DNA from: Bacillota bacterium
Lineage (GTDB): Bacteria; Bacillota; Clostridia; Lachnospirales; Lachnospiraceae
Direction: 5' to 3'
Assembly: GCA_023435895.1 (NCBI GenBank)
Contig: JAEZLH010000031.1
Coordinates: 62,001 to 126,000, forward strand
DNA length: 64,000 nt
This document shows positions 26,696 to 35,450 of this stretch, piece by piece. The notes beneath the pieces were generated by a model that did not search any database, was not told where the DNA came from, and saw nothing but the letters and a program-made list of their open reading frames with translations. Positions within the stretch are counted from its first letter, which is position 1. The number at the start of each line of letters is the position of its first letter. The translations under genes and the position numbers were made by a program.

Positions 26696-29475
26696 TCACA
26701 AAAAGAATAAAAGCATTTGGCATCGTACAAGGGGTTGGATTTCGACCCCTTGTTTATCGTATGGCGAAAAAACTAGGGGTGAAGGGTTTTGTCCGCAATG
26801 TGGGTGGCTATGTTGAAATAGCGGTTCAATCCGGTGCAGAGCAGCTTGAAGAGTTCTGCATGGAGTTAAGCAACCTCCATAGCGTTGGTGTTGAGATCAT
26901 TAAGATTGAAGCAGAAGAAATAACGCAGGAACAGGCTTTGTCAAACCTACCAACACATTTTTGGTCAAAGCTCGGAGAGGAAGAAGTCTGGAAGGATTTT
27001 ATCATCGTTGAGAGTAAGAGCAGTGAAGAGGTTCCAATCCTTCCCCCTGATCTTCCAATTTGCCCAAAGTGCCAGGAAGAGCTGTTTGATGAGGACAATC
27101 GCAGATATCACAACCCCTTTATTAGCTGCATGTCCTGCGGACCCAGATATACCATTATGGAGGAAGTCCCATATGATCGTCATACTACAACAATGGTGGA
27201 CTTTCCTATGTGTCCTTCCTGTTATGAAGAATATAAGTCCCCGGATAGCAGAAGGTTTCATGCACAGACAATATCCTGTAATGAGTGTGGACCATACCTG
27301 TTGTTAAGGGAGTATTCTTCTATACACGGAAAGAATCACAGTGAATCGAAGCAGGAAAAGTTAAATCTGAGTGCGAGTAGACAAGATAAGTTAAACATAA
27401 GTGTATTTGGTAAGGATGAGTTAATCTGTAATAAGTTAAACCGGGGTGAAGATAGCCAGGGTGAATTAAACCAGAGTAATGTAAACCAAAGTGATATAAA
27501 TAAAGCTGAATGGAACGATAAAGGTATCCTGTCCCTGGAGAAGAATTCTGCTAATAAAGGGGACGAAACACTCGGATTGAAGATGGCTTCCTCGTCAATA
27601 AAGAAATTTACAAATCGTTACTCGGAGAATGAAGAAGCTTTGGTAAGAGCAGTATCCATCCTAAAGGATGGAGGCATCGTTGCGGTGAAAGGAATTGGCG
27701 GATATCATCTGGTATGCTCCCCCTTTATAGAGGAGACAGTAGTGAACCTTCGAAGGCTTAAGGGAAGGGAAGAGAAACCATTTGCAGTTATGTTTCCTGA
27801 TCTAGGGGAACTGGAAGAGTATTGCAGAATCGGGGAGGAAGAAAAGGCCTTATTATTATCCAACGCCAGACCGATTGTGCTATCCTATATGGAAAAGGAC
27901 AGAATGGCACCTTCCACCAATAAGGGAAGCATGTACTGCGGGGCATTCTTGCCTTATACTCCTTTGCAGCTTTTATTGACCAAGGAGTGCGGACCGCTCA
28001 TAATGACCAGTGCAAACCTTTCCAATCAGCCGATTATTAAGGATGATGACAAGATGTGTTCACTTTGGTCACCTTATCTGAAGGGTGTATTATATAATTC
28101 GAGAAGAATTGTACGAACCGTGGATGATTCGGTTGCAAAAATTATAGACGGGAAGCCTCAGCTGATACGTAGAAGCCGTGGATTTGTTCCTTATCCGGTG
28201 TTTTTATCTGAGAAGGAAAACACTGATAGCAAGGAAGGAAACGGTTTATCCGATGAAAATTGGGCGAAACTGGAGTTTCAGTTAGATCAAAAAACAAATA
28301 TAAAAACTGAGGAAAAAATAGAGCAAAATAAAGATCAAAAATCAGATCAAAAAATAGAACAAAAATTAAAACAGATACGACAAGAAAAAGAAGAGCCTAT
28401 ATTAATGAAACATGGAATCTTTTCCGCTGGTGGAGATTTGAAAGCTGCCTTCTGTCTTTACAAAGATGGGCGGGCGGTGGTCTCCCAATATATCGGTGAT
28501 TTGGAAGAGTCCTCGGTTATGAAGGAATACCAACGAGCTTATGGAGATTTAAAAGAGTTATTAAAGATAAATCCGGGGTTTGGGGTATGTGATATGCATC
28601 CGAACTATCACTCCGCCAGATTTGTAAAAAGTCTCGGACTTCCTTTCCTAGAGGTGCAACATCACCATGCTCATATTGCTTCTGTAATGGCAGAGCATGA
28701 TTTGCATAACAGAGTAATTGGTATTGCCTTTGATGGAACCGGATATGGTACGGATGGTAATATCTGGGGAGGAGAGTTCCTTGTGTGTGAAGGAAAGGAT
28801 TTTCGTAGAGCGGCACATCTCTCCTATACACCTATGATAGGTGGGGATCAATCCATGAAGGATGCAAAGAAAACCGCTTCCTGTTATATGATTAATGGTG
28901 GGCTTTCAGAGTATGTGGAGGATGAACGAGGGAATATGATTAAAGCAGCACTGGATAATAAGATCAATACAATTCTTTCCTCCAGTATGGGAAGGCTGTT
29001 TGATGCGGTAGCATCCATTCTTCATATTGCTCAGGAGAATCGCTATGAGGGAGAATGTGCGGCGCTGTTGGAGAAGGAAGCTGTATTTGCTATTAGAGAC
29101 AAAATTGTAGCTACAGCACTTGCGTTTGGAGTTATAGAGAGAGATAATAGGATAGAACTTGATCCCATACCCGTTTTAAAAGGTATCTTGGAAAACAAAA
29201 ATAATGATGGTGTAAGAGCATTGGCATTGGGCTTTCACTATGCCCTTAGCAATGCAATTGAAAGTATATGCATTCTTCTAAGAGAAAAGTATCAAACAAG
29301 TGATGTGGCATTAAGCGGCGGGGTATTCCAAAACTCCGTACTTACGGAACAAACCTTATGCGTACTGAGGGAAAAGGGCTTCCATGTGTATACGAATCTA
29401 TCGGTGCCTCCCAATGATGGAGCAATTAGTTTGGGGCAAACCTATATCGCGAAAGAATATTTGGAACAGAGATAA
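26671..29475 (+). CDS. hypF: Carbamoyltransferase HypF with two hydrophilic insertions
   Basis: 934 residues, against about 750-770 usual for HypF. Domains: acylphosphatase (1-95; GIVQGVGFRPLVYR), two zinc fingers (about 130-207; CPKC, CMSC, CPSC, CNEC), YrdC-like (from 322; GIVAVKGIGGYHLVCS), and the Kae1/HypF C-domain (from 580; VQHHHAHIASVM). HypF makes the thiocarboxamide on HypE from carbamoyl phosphate, the source of CN ligands. Two Ser/Asn/Gln/Lys-rich stretches, residues about 217-318 and 514-578, interrupt the spaces between domains and look disordered. All catalytic motifs are intact, so it is probably active. The start overlaps hypB by 25 bases with a weak ribosome site. Confidence 0.95.
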   Translation: MDNREIKIITKRIKAFGIVQGVGFRPLVYRMAKKLGVKGFVRNVGGYVEIAVQSGAEQLEEFCMELSNLHSVGVEIIKIEAEEITQEQALSNLPTHFWSKLGEEEVWKDFIIVESKSSEEVPILPPDLPICPKCQEELFDEDNRRYHNPFISCMSCGPRYTIMEEVPYDRHTTTMVDFPMCPSCYEEYKSPDSRRFHAQTISCNECGPYLLLREYSSIHGKNHSESKQEKLNLSASRQDKLNISVFGKDELICNKLNRGEDSQGELNQSNVNQSDINKAEWNDKGILSLEKNSANKGDETLGLKMASSSIKKFTNRYSENEEALVRAVSILKDGGIVAVKGIGGYHLVCSPFIEETVVNLRRLKGREEKPFAVMFPDLGELEEYCRIGEEEKALLLSNARPIVLSYMEKDRMAPSTNKGSMYCGAFLPYTPLQLLLTKECGPLIMTSANLSNQPIIKDDDKMCSLWSPYLKGVLYNSRRIVRTVDDSVAKIIDGKPQLIRRSRGFVPYPVFLSEKENTDSKEGNGLSDENWAKLEFQLDQKTNIKTEEKIEQNKDQKSDQKIEQKLKQIRQEKEEPILMKHGIFSAGGDLKAAFCLYKDGRAVVSQYIGDLEESSVMKEYQRAYGDLKELLKINPGFGVCDMHPNYHSARFVKSLGLPFLEVQHHHAHIASVMAEHDLHNRVIGIAFDGTGYGTDGNIWGGEFLVCEGKDFRRAAHLSYTPMIGGDQSMKDAKKTASCYMINGGLSEYVEDERGNMIKAALDNKINTILSSSMGRLFDAVASILHIAQENRYEGECAALLEKEAVFAIRDKIVATALAFGVIERDNRIELDPIPVLKGILENKNNDGVRALALGFHYALSNAIESICILLREKYQTSDVALSGGVFQNSVLTEQTLCVLREKGFHVYTNLSVPPNDGAISLGQTYIAKEYLEQR

Positions 29476-29710
29476 TGTGGAGAAGTAGTTAACAAAGAGA
29501 TTGTTATTTATTTTAATAGTTAGTAGTAGGTATGGTGTTTCCTAAATAAATGAACAGAAAGCACAAGATTGAAGTTCTAAAGTGGCATTCAAAAAGGTAA
29601 TGTATGGTGACATAACGAAGCTTTTTGAGTGATATATATAGAATTTCAAGCAAGTAACTCTCTATTATTTAAAACATTGTACCAGATAGAACAAGAAAGG
29701 TTGGATGGAT

Positions 29711-29947
29711 ATGTGTGTAGCAGTTCCCGGAAAGATCATTGAAATGAATGGTGATATAGCAAAGGTTAATATTATGAATAATATCACACAGGTAAACACC
29801 AGACTGGTATCCGTAAAGGTCGGAGATTATGTACTGGTGCATGCGGGGGTTGTGATTGAAGTGATGAAAAAGGATATGGCGGAAGAGATCATAGAGATAT
29901 TTTCAGAACTCCAGGAGGATATGAATGAAGACGCTATCGCAGATTAA
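29711..29947 (+). CDS. hypC: Hydrogenase assembly chaperone HypC
   Basis: 78 residues from the ATG at 29711. The protein must begin Met-Cys because the N-terminal Cys2 carries the Fe(CN)2CO group; MCVAVPGKIIEM fulfils this, whereas starting at the ATG at 29705 would bury the Cys. AAGAAAGG lies ten bases upstream. It shuttles the iron group between HypD and the large subunit. A 235-bp AT-rich gap without recognisable features separates it from hypF, which may hold a secondary promoter. Confidence 0.94.
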   Translation: MCVAVPGKIIEMNGDIAKVNIMNNITQVNTRLVSVKVGDYVLVHAGVVIEVMKKDMAEEIIEIFSELQEDMNEDAIAD

Positions 29948-30968
29948 AGACGAACTGAAGAATTACGATGGAAGACCGATCAAAATTATGGAGGTATGCG
30001 GAACACATACGGGAAGCATATTTAAAAATGGAATTCGAAGCCTGCTATCTCCAAAGATTCAATTAATCTCTGGACCTGGATGTCCTGTATGTGTCACATC
30101 ATCTTCCTATATTGATCGACTGGTGGAACTGTCCAGAATGGAGAAGCATTGCGTGCTTACCTTTGGTGATATGATGAAGGTTAAGGGAACCCAGTATTCC
30201 TTAACCCAGGCAAAAGCAATCGGGGGGCAGGTGACTATCCTGTATTCTCCATTGGCGGCAATCATAACAGCACTTGAGAATCCGGATACCCAGTATGTCT
30301 TTGCTGCGGTGGGCTTTGAGACCACAACGCCAATCTATGCACTTATGATGGATGAGATTATTACCAAAGGAATTAAAAACCTAAGGTTGCTTACCTCTTT
30401 AAAGACTATTATTCCCGCACTTACCTTTATTTGTGAGAATGAAGAGGGAATTGACGCCTTCTTAAGTCCTGGACATGTTAGTGCCATTATCGGAAGTCAT
30501 TCCTATGAGGAATTGGCGGAACATTATCATAAACCTTTTGTCATTGGAGGCTTTGAAGGAGAACATATTCTTGCTGCAGTGTATGAGATTGTAACTCAGG
30601 TTAAAAATAATCATGCCAGTGTAAAGAATATGTATCCTAGCGTCGTAACGGAGGAAGGAAATCAAAAGGCTACAGAAATGGTGAATCAATACTTCGAGGT
30701 ATCCGATGATTATTGGAGAGGAGTAGGAGTGATTGAAGGCTCTGCTCTTTGCCTTAAAGAAGAATATAAAGAATATGATGCCGGAAGTCGTTTGGAAGCA
30801 AAGGAAGACATACAGCCGAAGGGCTGCAGATGCACGGATGTTATCCTTGGTCGGATTCAACCGGTGGATTGTCCATTGTTTAAAACGGTATGTACACCAC
30901 TTAGCGCAGTTGGTCCCTGTATGGTCTCTTCAGAGGGAGCTTGCGGAATATGGTATAAAAATGTGTGA
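29925..30968 (+). CDS. hypD: Hydrogenase assembly protein HypD
   Basis: 347 residues. Signature stretches are present: MEVCGTHTGSIFKNGIRSLL near the start, SGPGCPVCVTSSSYID with the redox-active Cys pair, GFETTTP in the middle, and the [4Fe-4S] cluster region near the C-terminus (CRCTDVILG, CPLF, TVCTPLSAVGPCMVSSEGAC). HypD is the scaffold on which the Fe(CN)2CO cofactor is built together with HypC and HypE. It overlaps hypC by 23 bases and has AGGAGG in front of its ATG. Confidence 0.95.
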   Translation: MKTLSQIKDELKNYDGRPIKIMEVCGTHTGSIFKNGIRSLLSPKIQLISGPGCPVCVTSSSYIDRLVELSRMEKHCVLTFGDMMKVKGTQYSLTQAKAIGGQVTILYSPLAAIITALENPDTQYVFAAVGFETTTPIYALMMDEIITKGIKNLRLLTSLKTIIPALTFICENEEGIDAFLSPGHVSAIIGSHSYEELAEHYHKPFVIGGFEGEHILAAVYEIVTQVKNNHASVKNMYPSVVTEEGNQKATEMVNQYFEVSDDYWRGVGVIEGSALCLKEEYKEYDAGSRLEAKEDIQPKGCRCTDVILGRIQPVDCPLFKTVCTPLSAVGPCMVSSEGACGIWYKNV

Positions 30969-31065
30969 TAAATGGGAAAACATCTCACCAATAGCATACA
31001 AGGATTAGAATTTATACCGAAAGGCCTATGGCTTGCAGGTATTATTGAAAGGCATGGTAATTAGA

Positions 31066-32043
31066 ATGAAGATAGATATGTCCTATGGGAGCGGCGGTAA
31101 ACAGACCGGCAATTTGATTAATGAGGTGTTCTTAAAGCATTTTGATAATAAAACCTTGAACAAACTGGAGGATGCTGCGGTTTTGTCCATTGATGGTAAA
31201 ATAGCCTATACTACCGATTCCTTTGTAGTCACTCCACTATTCTTTCGTGGAGGGGATATTGGTAAGCTTGCAGTATGTGGTACCGTAAATGATCTGTCCA
31301 TGATGGGAGCAATCCCAAAATATCTTACAGCAGGTTTTATCATCGAAGAAGGAGCGGAGCTTGAAACCATTGAACAGGTAGCTATCTCCATGGCAAAGGC
31401 TGCAAAGGAAGCAGGAGTGAAGATTGTAGCCGGCGATACGAAGGTGATTGAGGGGAAGGGCGGTATTTACATCAATACCTCCGGAATCGGAGAAATAATA
31501 AAGTCGGGTGTTAGCATCTCCAATTGTCATATGGGTGATGTAATCATATTGTCAGGTAATTTGGGAGAACATCATGCCGCCATCCTTTCCTCTCGAATGG
31601 GAATTGAGAATGAAATAGAAAGCGACTGCGCTCCGCTTAATTCCATTGTTAAAACTTTGATTAAGAATGAAATTAATGTAAGGTGTATGCGAGATGTGAC
31701 CCGTGGTGGACTTGCAACTGTTCTCAATGAGGCAGCAGAACATTCCGGTTGCTCCGTAGAGATTTGGGAAGAGAAGCTTCCAGTAACCAAGGAGATCGAG
31801 GGCTTTTGCGATATTTTAGGATTAGATCCGCTTTATATGGCAAATGAAGGAAAGATGATAGCGGTTGTTCCAGCAAAACAGGCAGACAAAGCCTTGCAAT
31901 TGATTCGGAAAACCAAATATGGTAAGAACGCAGCGATAATAGGTACAATCAAGGAAGGCAAGAGTGTTACTATGAGAACAAGACTTCAGGGAAGCCGTTC
32001 CATTGATGTCTTATATGGCGAAGGATTGCCAAGAATCTGTTAA
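31066..32043 (+). CDS. hypE: Hydrogenase maturation protein HypE
   Basis: 325 residues from the ATG at 31066, chosen because the family starts directly before the glycine-rich SYGSGGKQTGNLI loop. It is a PurM/AIR-synthase-like ATPase: DDA-like DAAVLSIDGKIAYTTDSFVV, GDTKVIEGKGGIYINTSGIG and the central DVTRGGLATVLNEAAEHSG are seen. The C-terminus ends in PRIC, whose last Cys is converted to thiocyanate after carbamoylation by HypF. It is the last gene of the ech-hyp unit; the chain hypABFCDE is therefore complete. Confidence 0.95.
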   Translation: MKIDMSYGSGGKQTGNLINEVFLKHFDNKTLNKLEDAAVLSIDGKIAYTTDSFVVTPLFFRGGDIGKLAVCGTVNDLSMMGAIPKYLTAGFIIEEGAELETIEQVAISMAKAAKEAGVKIVAGDTKVIEGKGGIYINTSGIGEIIKSGVSISNCHMGDVIILSGNLGEHHAAILSSRMGIENEIESDCAPLNSIVKTLIKNEINVRCMRDVTRGGLATVLNEAAEHSGCSVEIWEEKLPVTKEIEGFCDILGLDPLYMANEGKMIAVVPAKQADKALQLIRKTKYGKNAAIIGTIKEGKSVTMRTRLQGSRSIDVLYGEGLPRIC

Positions 32044-32277
32044 TATAGAATGATATTATCGGAGGAGCAAAAGGTTCTTATGATTGCCAAAGAGCGTTTC
32101 GAAACAAACTCATAAATATACTACTAACCGATATATATATACAACAGATCAATGGCGTTCATAGAGTTATGAATTATTCACACTCTTATGTAATGAAAGG
32201 ATTTGCTGATAATTTATTAGTCTATTTTTAATAGGCTTTCTACTACAGCTAAGTATGATACAGAAATGGGGGATTAT

Positions 32278-32961
32278 ATGTCAGGATACAAAACATTGTT
32301 ATTTGACGCGGACAATACTTTGTTCGATTTTGATGCGTGTGAGAATGAGGCACTTCGACTTGCCTTTCAAAAGCATGGATATCCGTTAAATGAGGAAATT
32401 CATAGAACTTATGAAAGGATCAATAAGGATTTATGGAAGCAATATGAACTGGGATTAATGGATCGTAAAACGGTTATCTATACCCGTTTCGGCAAATTGT
32501 TCCAAGAAATCGGGATTGAAGATGACGGTATTGGTTTTGAAGATGATTACCAGGAGCTTCTTGGCATGCAGCATTTTTTTATAGAGCATGCGAAAGAAGT
32601 GGTGGAAGAGTTGTATAAACACTTTGATCTGTATGTAGTCACAAACGGAGTTACTGTTACACAGTTACGCAGATTAAAAGAATCGGGTCTTGATCAATAT
32701 TTCAAGAAGATATTCGTTTCAGAAGAAACAGGCTTTCAAAAGCCCATGAAGGAGTACTTTGATTATTGCTTTGAACGCATTGAGAACTTTGATGCAGCTA
32801 GCACGATTATTATTGGAGATACCATTTCCTCTGATATTATGGGTGGAAATAACGCGGGAATCGCAACTTGTTGGTTTAATCCGAAGGGATTCACTCATCC
32901 GGAGGAGGTTATTGTAAATCATGAAATTAGTTGTCTGAAGGAATTGATTCATATTTTATGA
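32278..32961 (+). CDS. yjjG: HAD-family phosphatase, YjjG-like pyrimidine nucleotidase
   Basis: 227 residues from the ATG at 32278 with GGGGGA upstream. HAD motif I is LLFDADNTLFDFD, motif II lies in VTNGVT, Lys motif III in ETGFQKPMKEYF, and motif IV in IIIGDTISSDIMGG. The DADNTLFDFDACE start and the KIFVSEETGFQKP segment match the YjjG subgroup, which dephosphorylates non-canonical pyrimidine nucleotides and dUMP/dTMP, protecting DNA from odd bases. It stands alone with its own terminator at 32998. Confidence 0.88.
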   Translation: MSGYKTLLFDADNTLFDFDACENEALRLAFQKHGYPLNEEIHRTYERINKDLWKQYELGLMDRKTVIYTRFGKLFQEIGIEDDGIGFEDDYQELLGMQHFFIEHAKEVVEELYKHFDLYVVTNGVTVTQLRRLKESGLDQYFKKIFVSEETGFQKPMKEYFDYCFERIENFDAASTIIIGDTISSDIMGGNNAGIATCWFNPKGFTHPEEVIVNHEISCLKELIHIL

Positions 32962-32997
32962 TAGGATCACATTCAAAGAAATTTAAAAATTATAATT

Positions 32998-33025
32998 AGG
33001 GCAGAGGTAACTCTGCTCTTTTTAT
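32998..33025 (+). terminator. Intrinsic terminator of the HAD phosphatase gene
   Basis: Arms agggcagag and ctctgctct around gtaa followed by TTTTTAT. Confidence 0.85.
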
Positions 33026-33059
33026 AACTAAAAATAAAGAGCGAAAAGCAAGTTCGAAA

Positions 33060-33400
33060 AAGAATGGTTTTTAAGTGATTATACGAAAACGATTAAGTAA
33101 CTTTTTAAGAAAAATATCAAAAAATACTTGCAATTAGTTACGAAAAGGTTTAAGATAAAAACATGAAAAGTAATTCATTACAAATCAAACGGATATCGGA
33201 TCTGTATAAAAAATCTTTGATACTGGGGAGTATTTAGATAAAACAGAGAAAATATTTAAAATGAATTTTATAAACCCCATAATATGGGTATAAAATCATT
33301 GAATATTCAACGAAAACGTTTTAGTAACAAAATTACTTAACCAAGTAGTGCATTACAAATCTGTGGTTTTGGGGAGAGGAACTACAGGCTTGTTGTAACA
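33060..33400. repeat. Gene-free region with duplicated operator/promoter-like motifs
   Basis: Two related blocks are seen. The first (about 33074-33205) has acgaaaacgattaagtaac, ttacgaaaaggtttaagat and agtaattcattacaaatc; the second (about 33308-33365) has acgaaaacgttttagtaac and agtagtgcattacaaatc. The acgaaaacgtttt element is close to LacI-type operators. No coding frame accompanies them, so this may be the stranded control region of a lost gene. Confidence 0.4.
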
Positions 33401-33616
33401 TAACTCAGTTATATATCTTAACCCATAAGAATTAAGAGTTGCAATATTTATTAGGAATGAAATGATTTATTAAAAATGACGGGGAGTTATTATATAAATA
33501 TTAATCCTAAAAAATGTTGATTGCAAGATAGCTGAGTTTGGTAATTCTATCATTTTGATAATTACATATATTCCATTCCATTATTCATTACTATATTTTA
33601 GTGCTCATATTTTGAA

Positions 33617-33653
33617 AAGGGTGCATCGGGAGAAATCTCGGTGCACTTTTTTC
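33617..33653 (+). terminator. Intrinsic terminator adjoining the group II intron fragment
   Basis: A gtgc...gcac stem containing cgggag/ctcgg pairs and a run of six T. The intron fragment starts four bases after the T-run. Confidence 0.65.
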
Positions 33654-33656
33654 GTG

Positions 33657-33892
33657 GTGCGCCCAGCATGGGCGCAATCTTATGGGTTCAAGTCCCTAGC
33701 ACGTCCTAGTAGTGGAAAGTGCATAGCCCAAGACAAGGGTGTCGTCCGTAAGGACGAATCTGAAGGAAGTCCGAGGGCAAATCTCTGGTCTGACGAACAG
33801 AAATCACATATAAGGCATACTTCTGTGGGTAAGGTTGCCACACAAGTCGAAACCCTATAACTACTCGAAGACAGAAGGTGTAAATGTAGATA
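33657..33892 (+). mobile_element. 5' fragment of a bacterial group II intron (domain I only)
   Basis: The segment begins with gtgcgcccagcatgggcgca, a typical group II intron 5' end (GTGCG), and continues with ggttcaagtccc, gcccaagacaagggtgtc, gaatctgaaggaagtccgag and ctgacgaacagaaatcac, the well-known domain I signatures of clostridial and Bacillus introns. Similarity stops near 33892. There is no reverse transcriptase frame and no domain V hairpin in the following 250 bases, so it is a dead, truncated copy. Insertion directly behind a terminator is the site preference of class C-like introns. Confidence 0.85.
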
Positions 33893-34157
33893 TTCTCTTA
33901 GCTAAAGTAATATCAATTGCAATAGCTGTTCTTTGCAGGCAATTTTACGACAATTTTACGAGGCAATTGTTTATGCGTTCCATAATACCTATAAATGTAT
34001 AGGCTAGTGTTATTTAAAATCCATGTGGTAAAAATATGTAATATAATGTATAATTTGTTTAGTAACTAACTCGTTATCGATGGCAATAATAAAGTGTGTA
34101 AAATAAAGTAACCATATTATGTCATTGTTTTAATATTACCAATTAGGAGGATGGTTT

Positions 34158-34409
34158 ATGATAATGCTTTGGAACAGAAAAGAAGTTTTTGTAGGAAACT
34201 CATCACAAGGATTTGATGAAGTCCGTTATAAACTTTCTATGAATAAAGTTAAATATGATTACAAAATAGTGGATTCTACCAGTCCAAGTTATTTTGGTTC
34301 GTCTAATAGAGCAAGAACGGGTACTTTTGGTGTTAATATGGACTATACCAAGACATATTATATTTATGTACATAAGAATGATTATGATAAGGCTAAAGCA
34401 TCATTGTGA
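34158..34409 (+). CDS. Small DUF2007-like protein
   Basis: 83 residues; AGGAGG lies seven bases before the ATG. The peptide begins with a short strand (KEVFVGNSSQGFDEVRYKL), has a flexible middle and ends in TYYIYVHKNDYDKAKASL. This beta-alpha end, in which a strand is followed by a helix with D.DKA, resembles small DUF2007 (putative signal-transducing) proteins of Lachnospiraceae; the assignment is tentative. No membrane segment. A terminator follows at 34452. Confidence 0.65.
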   Translation: MIMLWNRKEVFVGNSSQGFDEVRYKLSMNKVKYDYKIVDSTSPSYFGSSNRARTGTFGVNMDYTKTYYIYVHKNDYDKAKASL

Positions 34410-34451
34410 TATTAATCAAATATGCTTTATAGTGAGGCGAATTTAAATAAA

Positions 34452-34484
34452 ATTTAGCAGGGCACTTAGCTCTGCTAAATTATT
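34452..34484 (+). terminator. Terminator after the 83-residue protein
   Basis: Arms atttagcag and ctgctaaat, loop ggcacttagct, then TATT. Confidence 0.6.
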
Positions 34485-34650
34485 ATCAATGTTCAACTAT
34501 TATTTGTGATAGAGCCAAACAAATAAAAAGCCAGCCATCCATTCATAATTGCAATTTTGCTATGAAGACGGTAATAAGGGATGGAAGAGTAGTCATTGTG
34601 AGGTTGGATTGTAACTGGGGATAAGATTATTCTTTTGGAATGGAGGTAGA

Positions 34651-34923
34651 ATGGGAGAAGTGTTGGAATGCCGTTCAGGATGCGGTGCTTGCTGTATTGC
34701 TCCGTCCATCTCATCAGCAATTCCCGGAATGCCGGGAGGAAAGCCTGCGGGGGTGCGATGTATTCAGCTTACCGAGGATAATCGTTGCAAAATATTTTCC
34801 TCATCCTTAAGACCAAAAGTATGTGGCAGTTTAAAGCCCTCCATGCAGATGTGCGGAGCTAGTGCGCAGGAGGCAATGAATTATCTTGATTATTTGGAGA
34901 AGGAAACATCGGCTGGAGAATAG
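34651..34923 (+). CDS. YkgJ-family cysteine-cluster protein
   Basis: 90 residues with GGAGGTAG before the ATG. The conserved CxxGCGACC element at residues 7-15 (CRSGCGACC), followed by a proline/glycine-rich loop (MPGGKPAGVRC), CKIFSSSLRPKVC and a terminal helix, matches the short form of the YkgJ family, which is thought to chelate zinc or iron. Function is not known for any member with certainty. It stands alone between small-protein and signalling genes. Confidence 0.85.
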   Translation: MGEVLECRSGCGACCIAPSISSAIPGMPGGKPAGVRCIQLTEDNRCKIFSSSLRPKVCGSLKPSMQMCGASAQEAMNYLDYLEKETSAGE

Positions 34924-35082
34924 TGTTAAAGGCATCAGGACTAATTTTACAAGGTGGTAATTGCCGCATTGGAACAATTCACCTTTTTCTCAATCAGTGT
35001 AAATTGTTTAGGAATCTGGCTTGAGAGGGCATTTTGATATTCGTATTACACTTAGATAAAGGTGGATGACAGCAACTAATAT

Positions 35083-35148
35083 GGGTGCCACAAATAAATT
35101 TCACAGGACGGAAAACTTGTGAATTTATTTTTGTGGCACCCGTTTTTT
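35083..35148 (+). terminator. Long-stem terminator
   Basis: Arms beginning gggtgccacaaataaatttc and ending atttatttttgtggcaccc form a stem of over 20 bp, then GTTTTTTG. It serves the YkgJ-like gene or acts as a transcription barrier before the repeats at 35221. Confidence 0.8.
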
Positions 35149-35220
35149 GTAGACAATATCATTTATTGCTTATTTCTTATTCGAATTATGATAATGTTAT
35201 TTGTATCGTCAAGTCTATAC

Positions 35221-35366
35221 GTATCATCCTTTGTAATTCATGTTGTCAAATTACCGTTCCGTATCATCCTTTACAATACATATTGTCATTTACTGTTCTG
35301 TATCATCCTTTGCAATTCATGTTGTCATTTACAATTCGTATCGTCATTTGCAATTCATGAGGTCAT
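35221..35366. repeat. Degenerate tandem repeat, unit 38-40 bp, about 3.8 copies
   Basis: Units start gtatcatcc at 35221, 35261 and 35300, and gtatcgtca at 35338; each continues with a version of tttgcaattcatgttgtca. Unit length shrinks from 40 to 38 bp, so no reading frame is kept and the array is non-coding. It lies 85-230 bp downstream of the convergent HDOD gene. Confidence 0.85.
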
Positions 35367-35450
35367 AAACTATTCATATCACGTTATTATTTGGATCGAC
35401 ATTTCATATTCATATCATAACCAACAAATCGTATCTACGTCCAATACAGT

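Noticed and set aside
33555..33860. Open frame of 101 codons
   Set aside because: It runs through a terminator and the group II intron domain I; the sequence is explained by RNA structure, not by protein.
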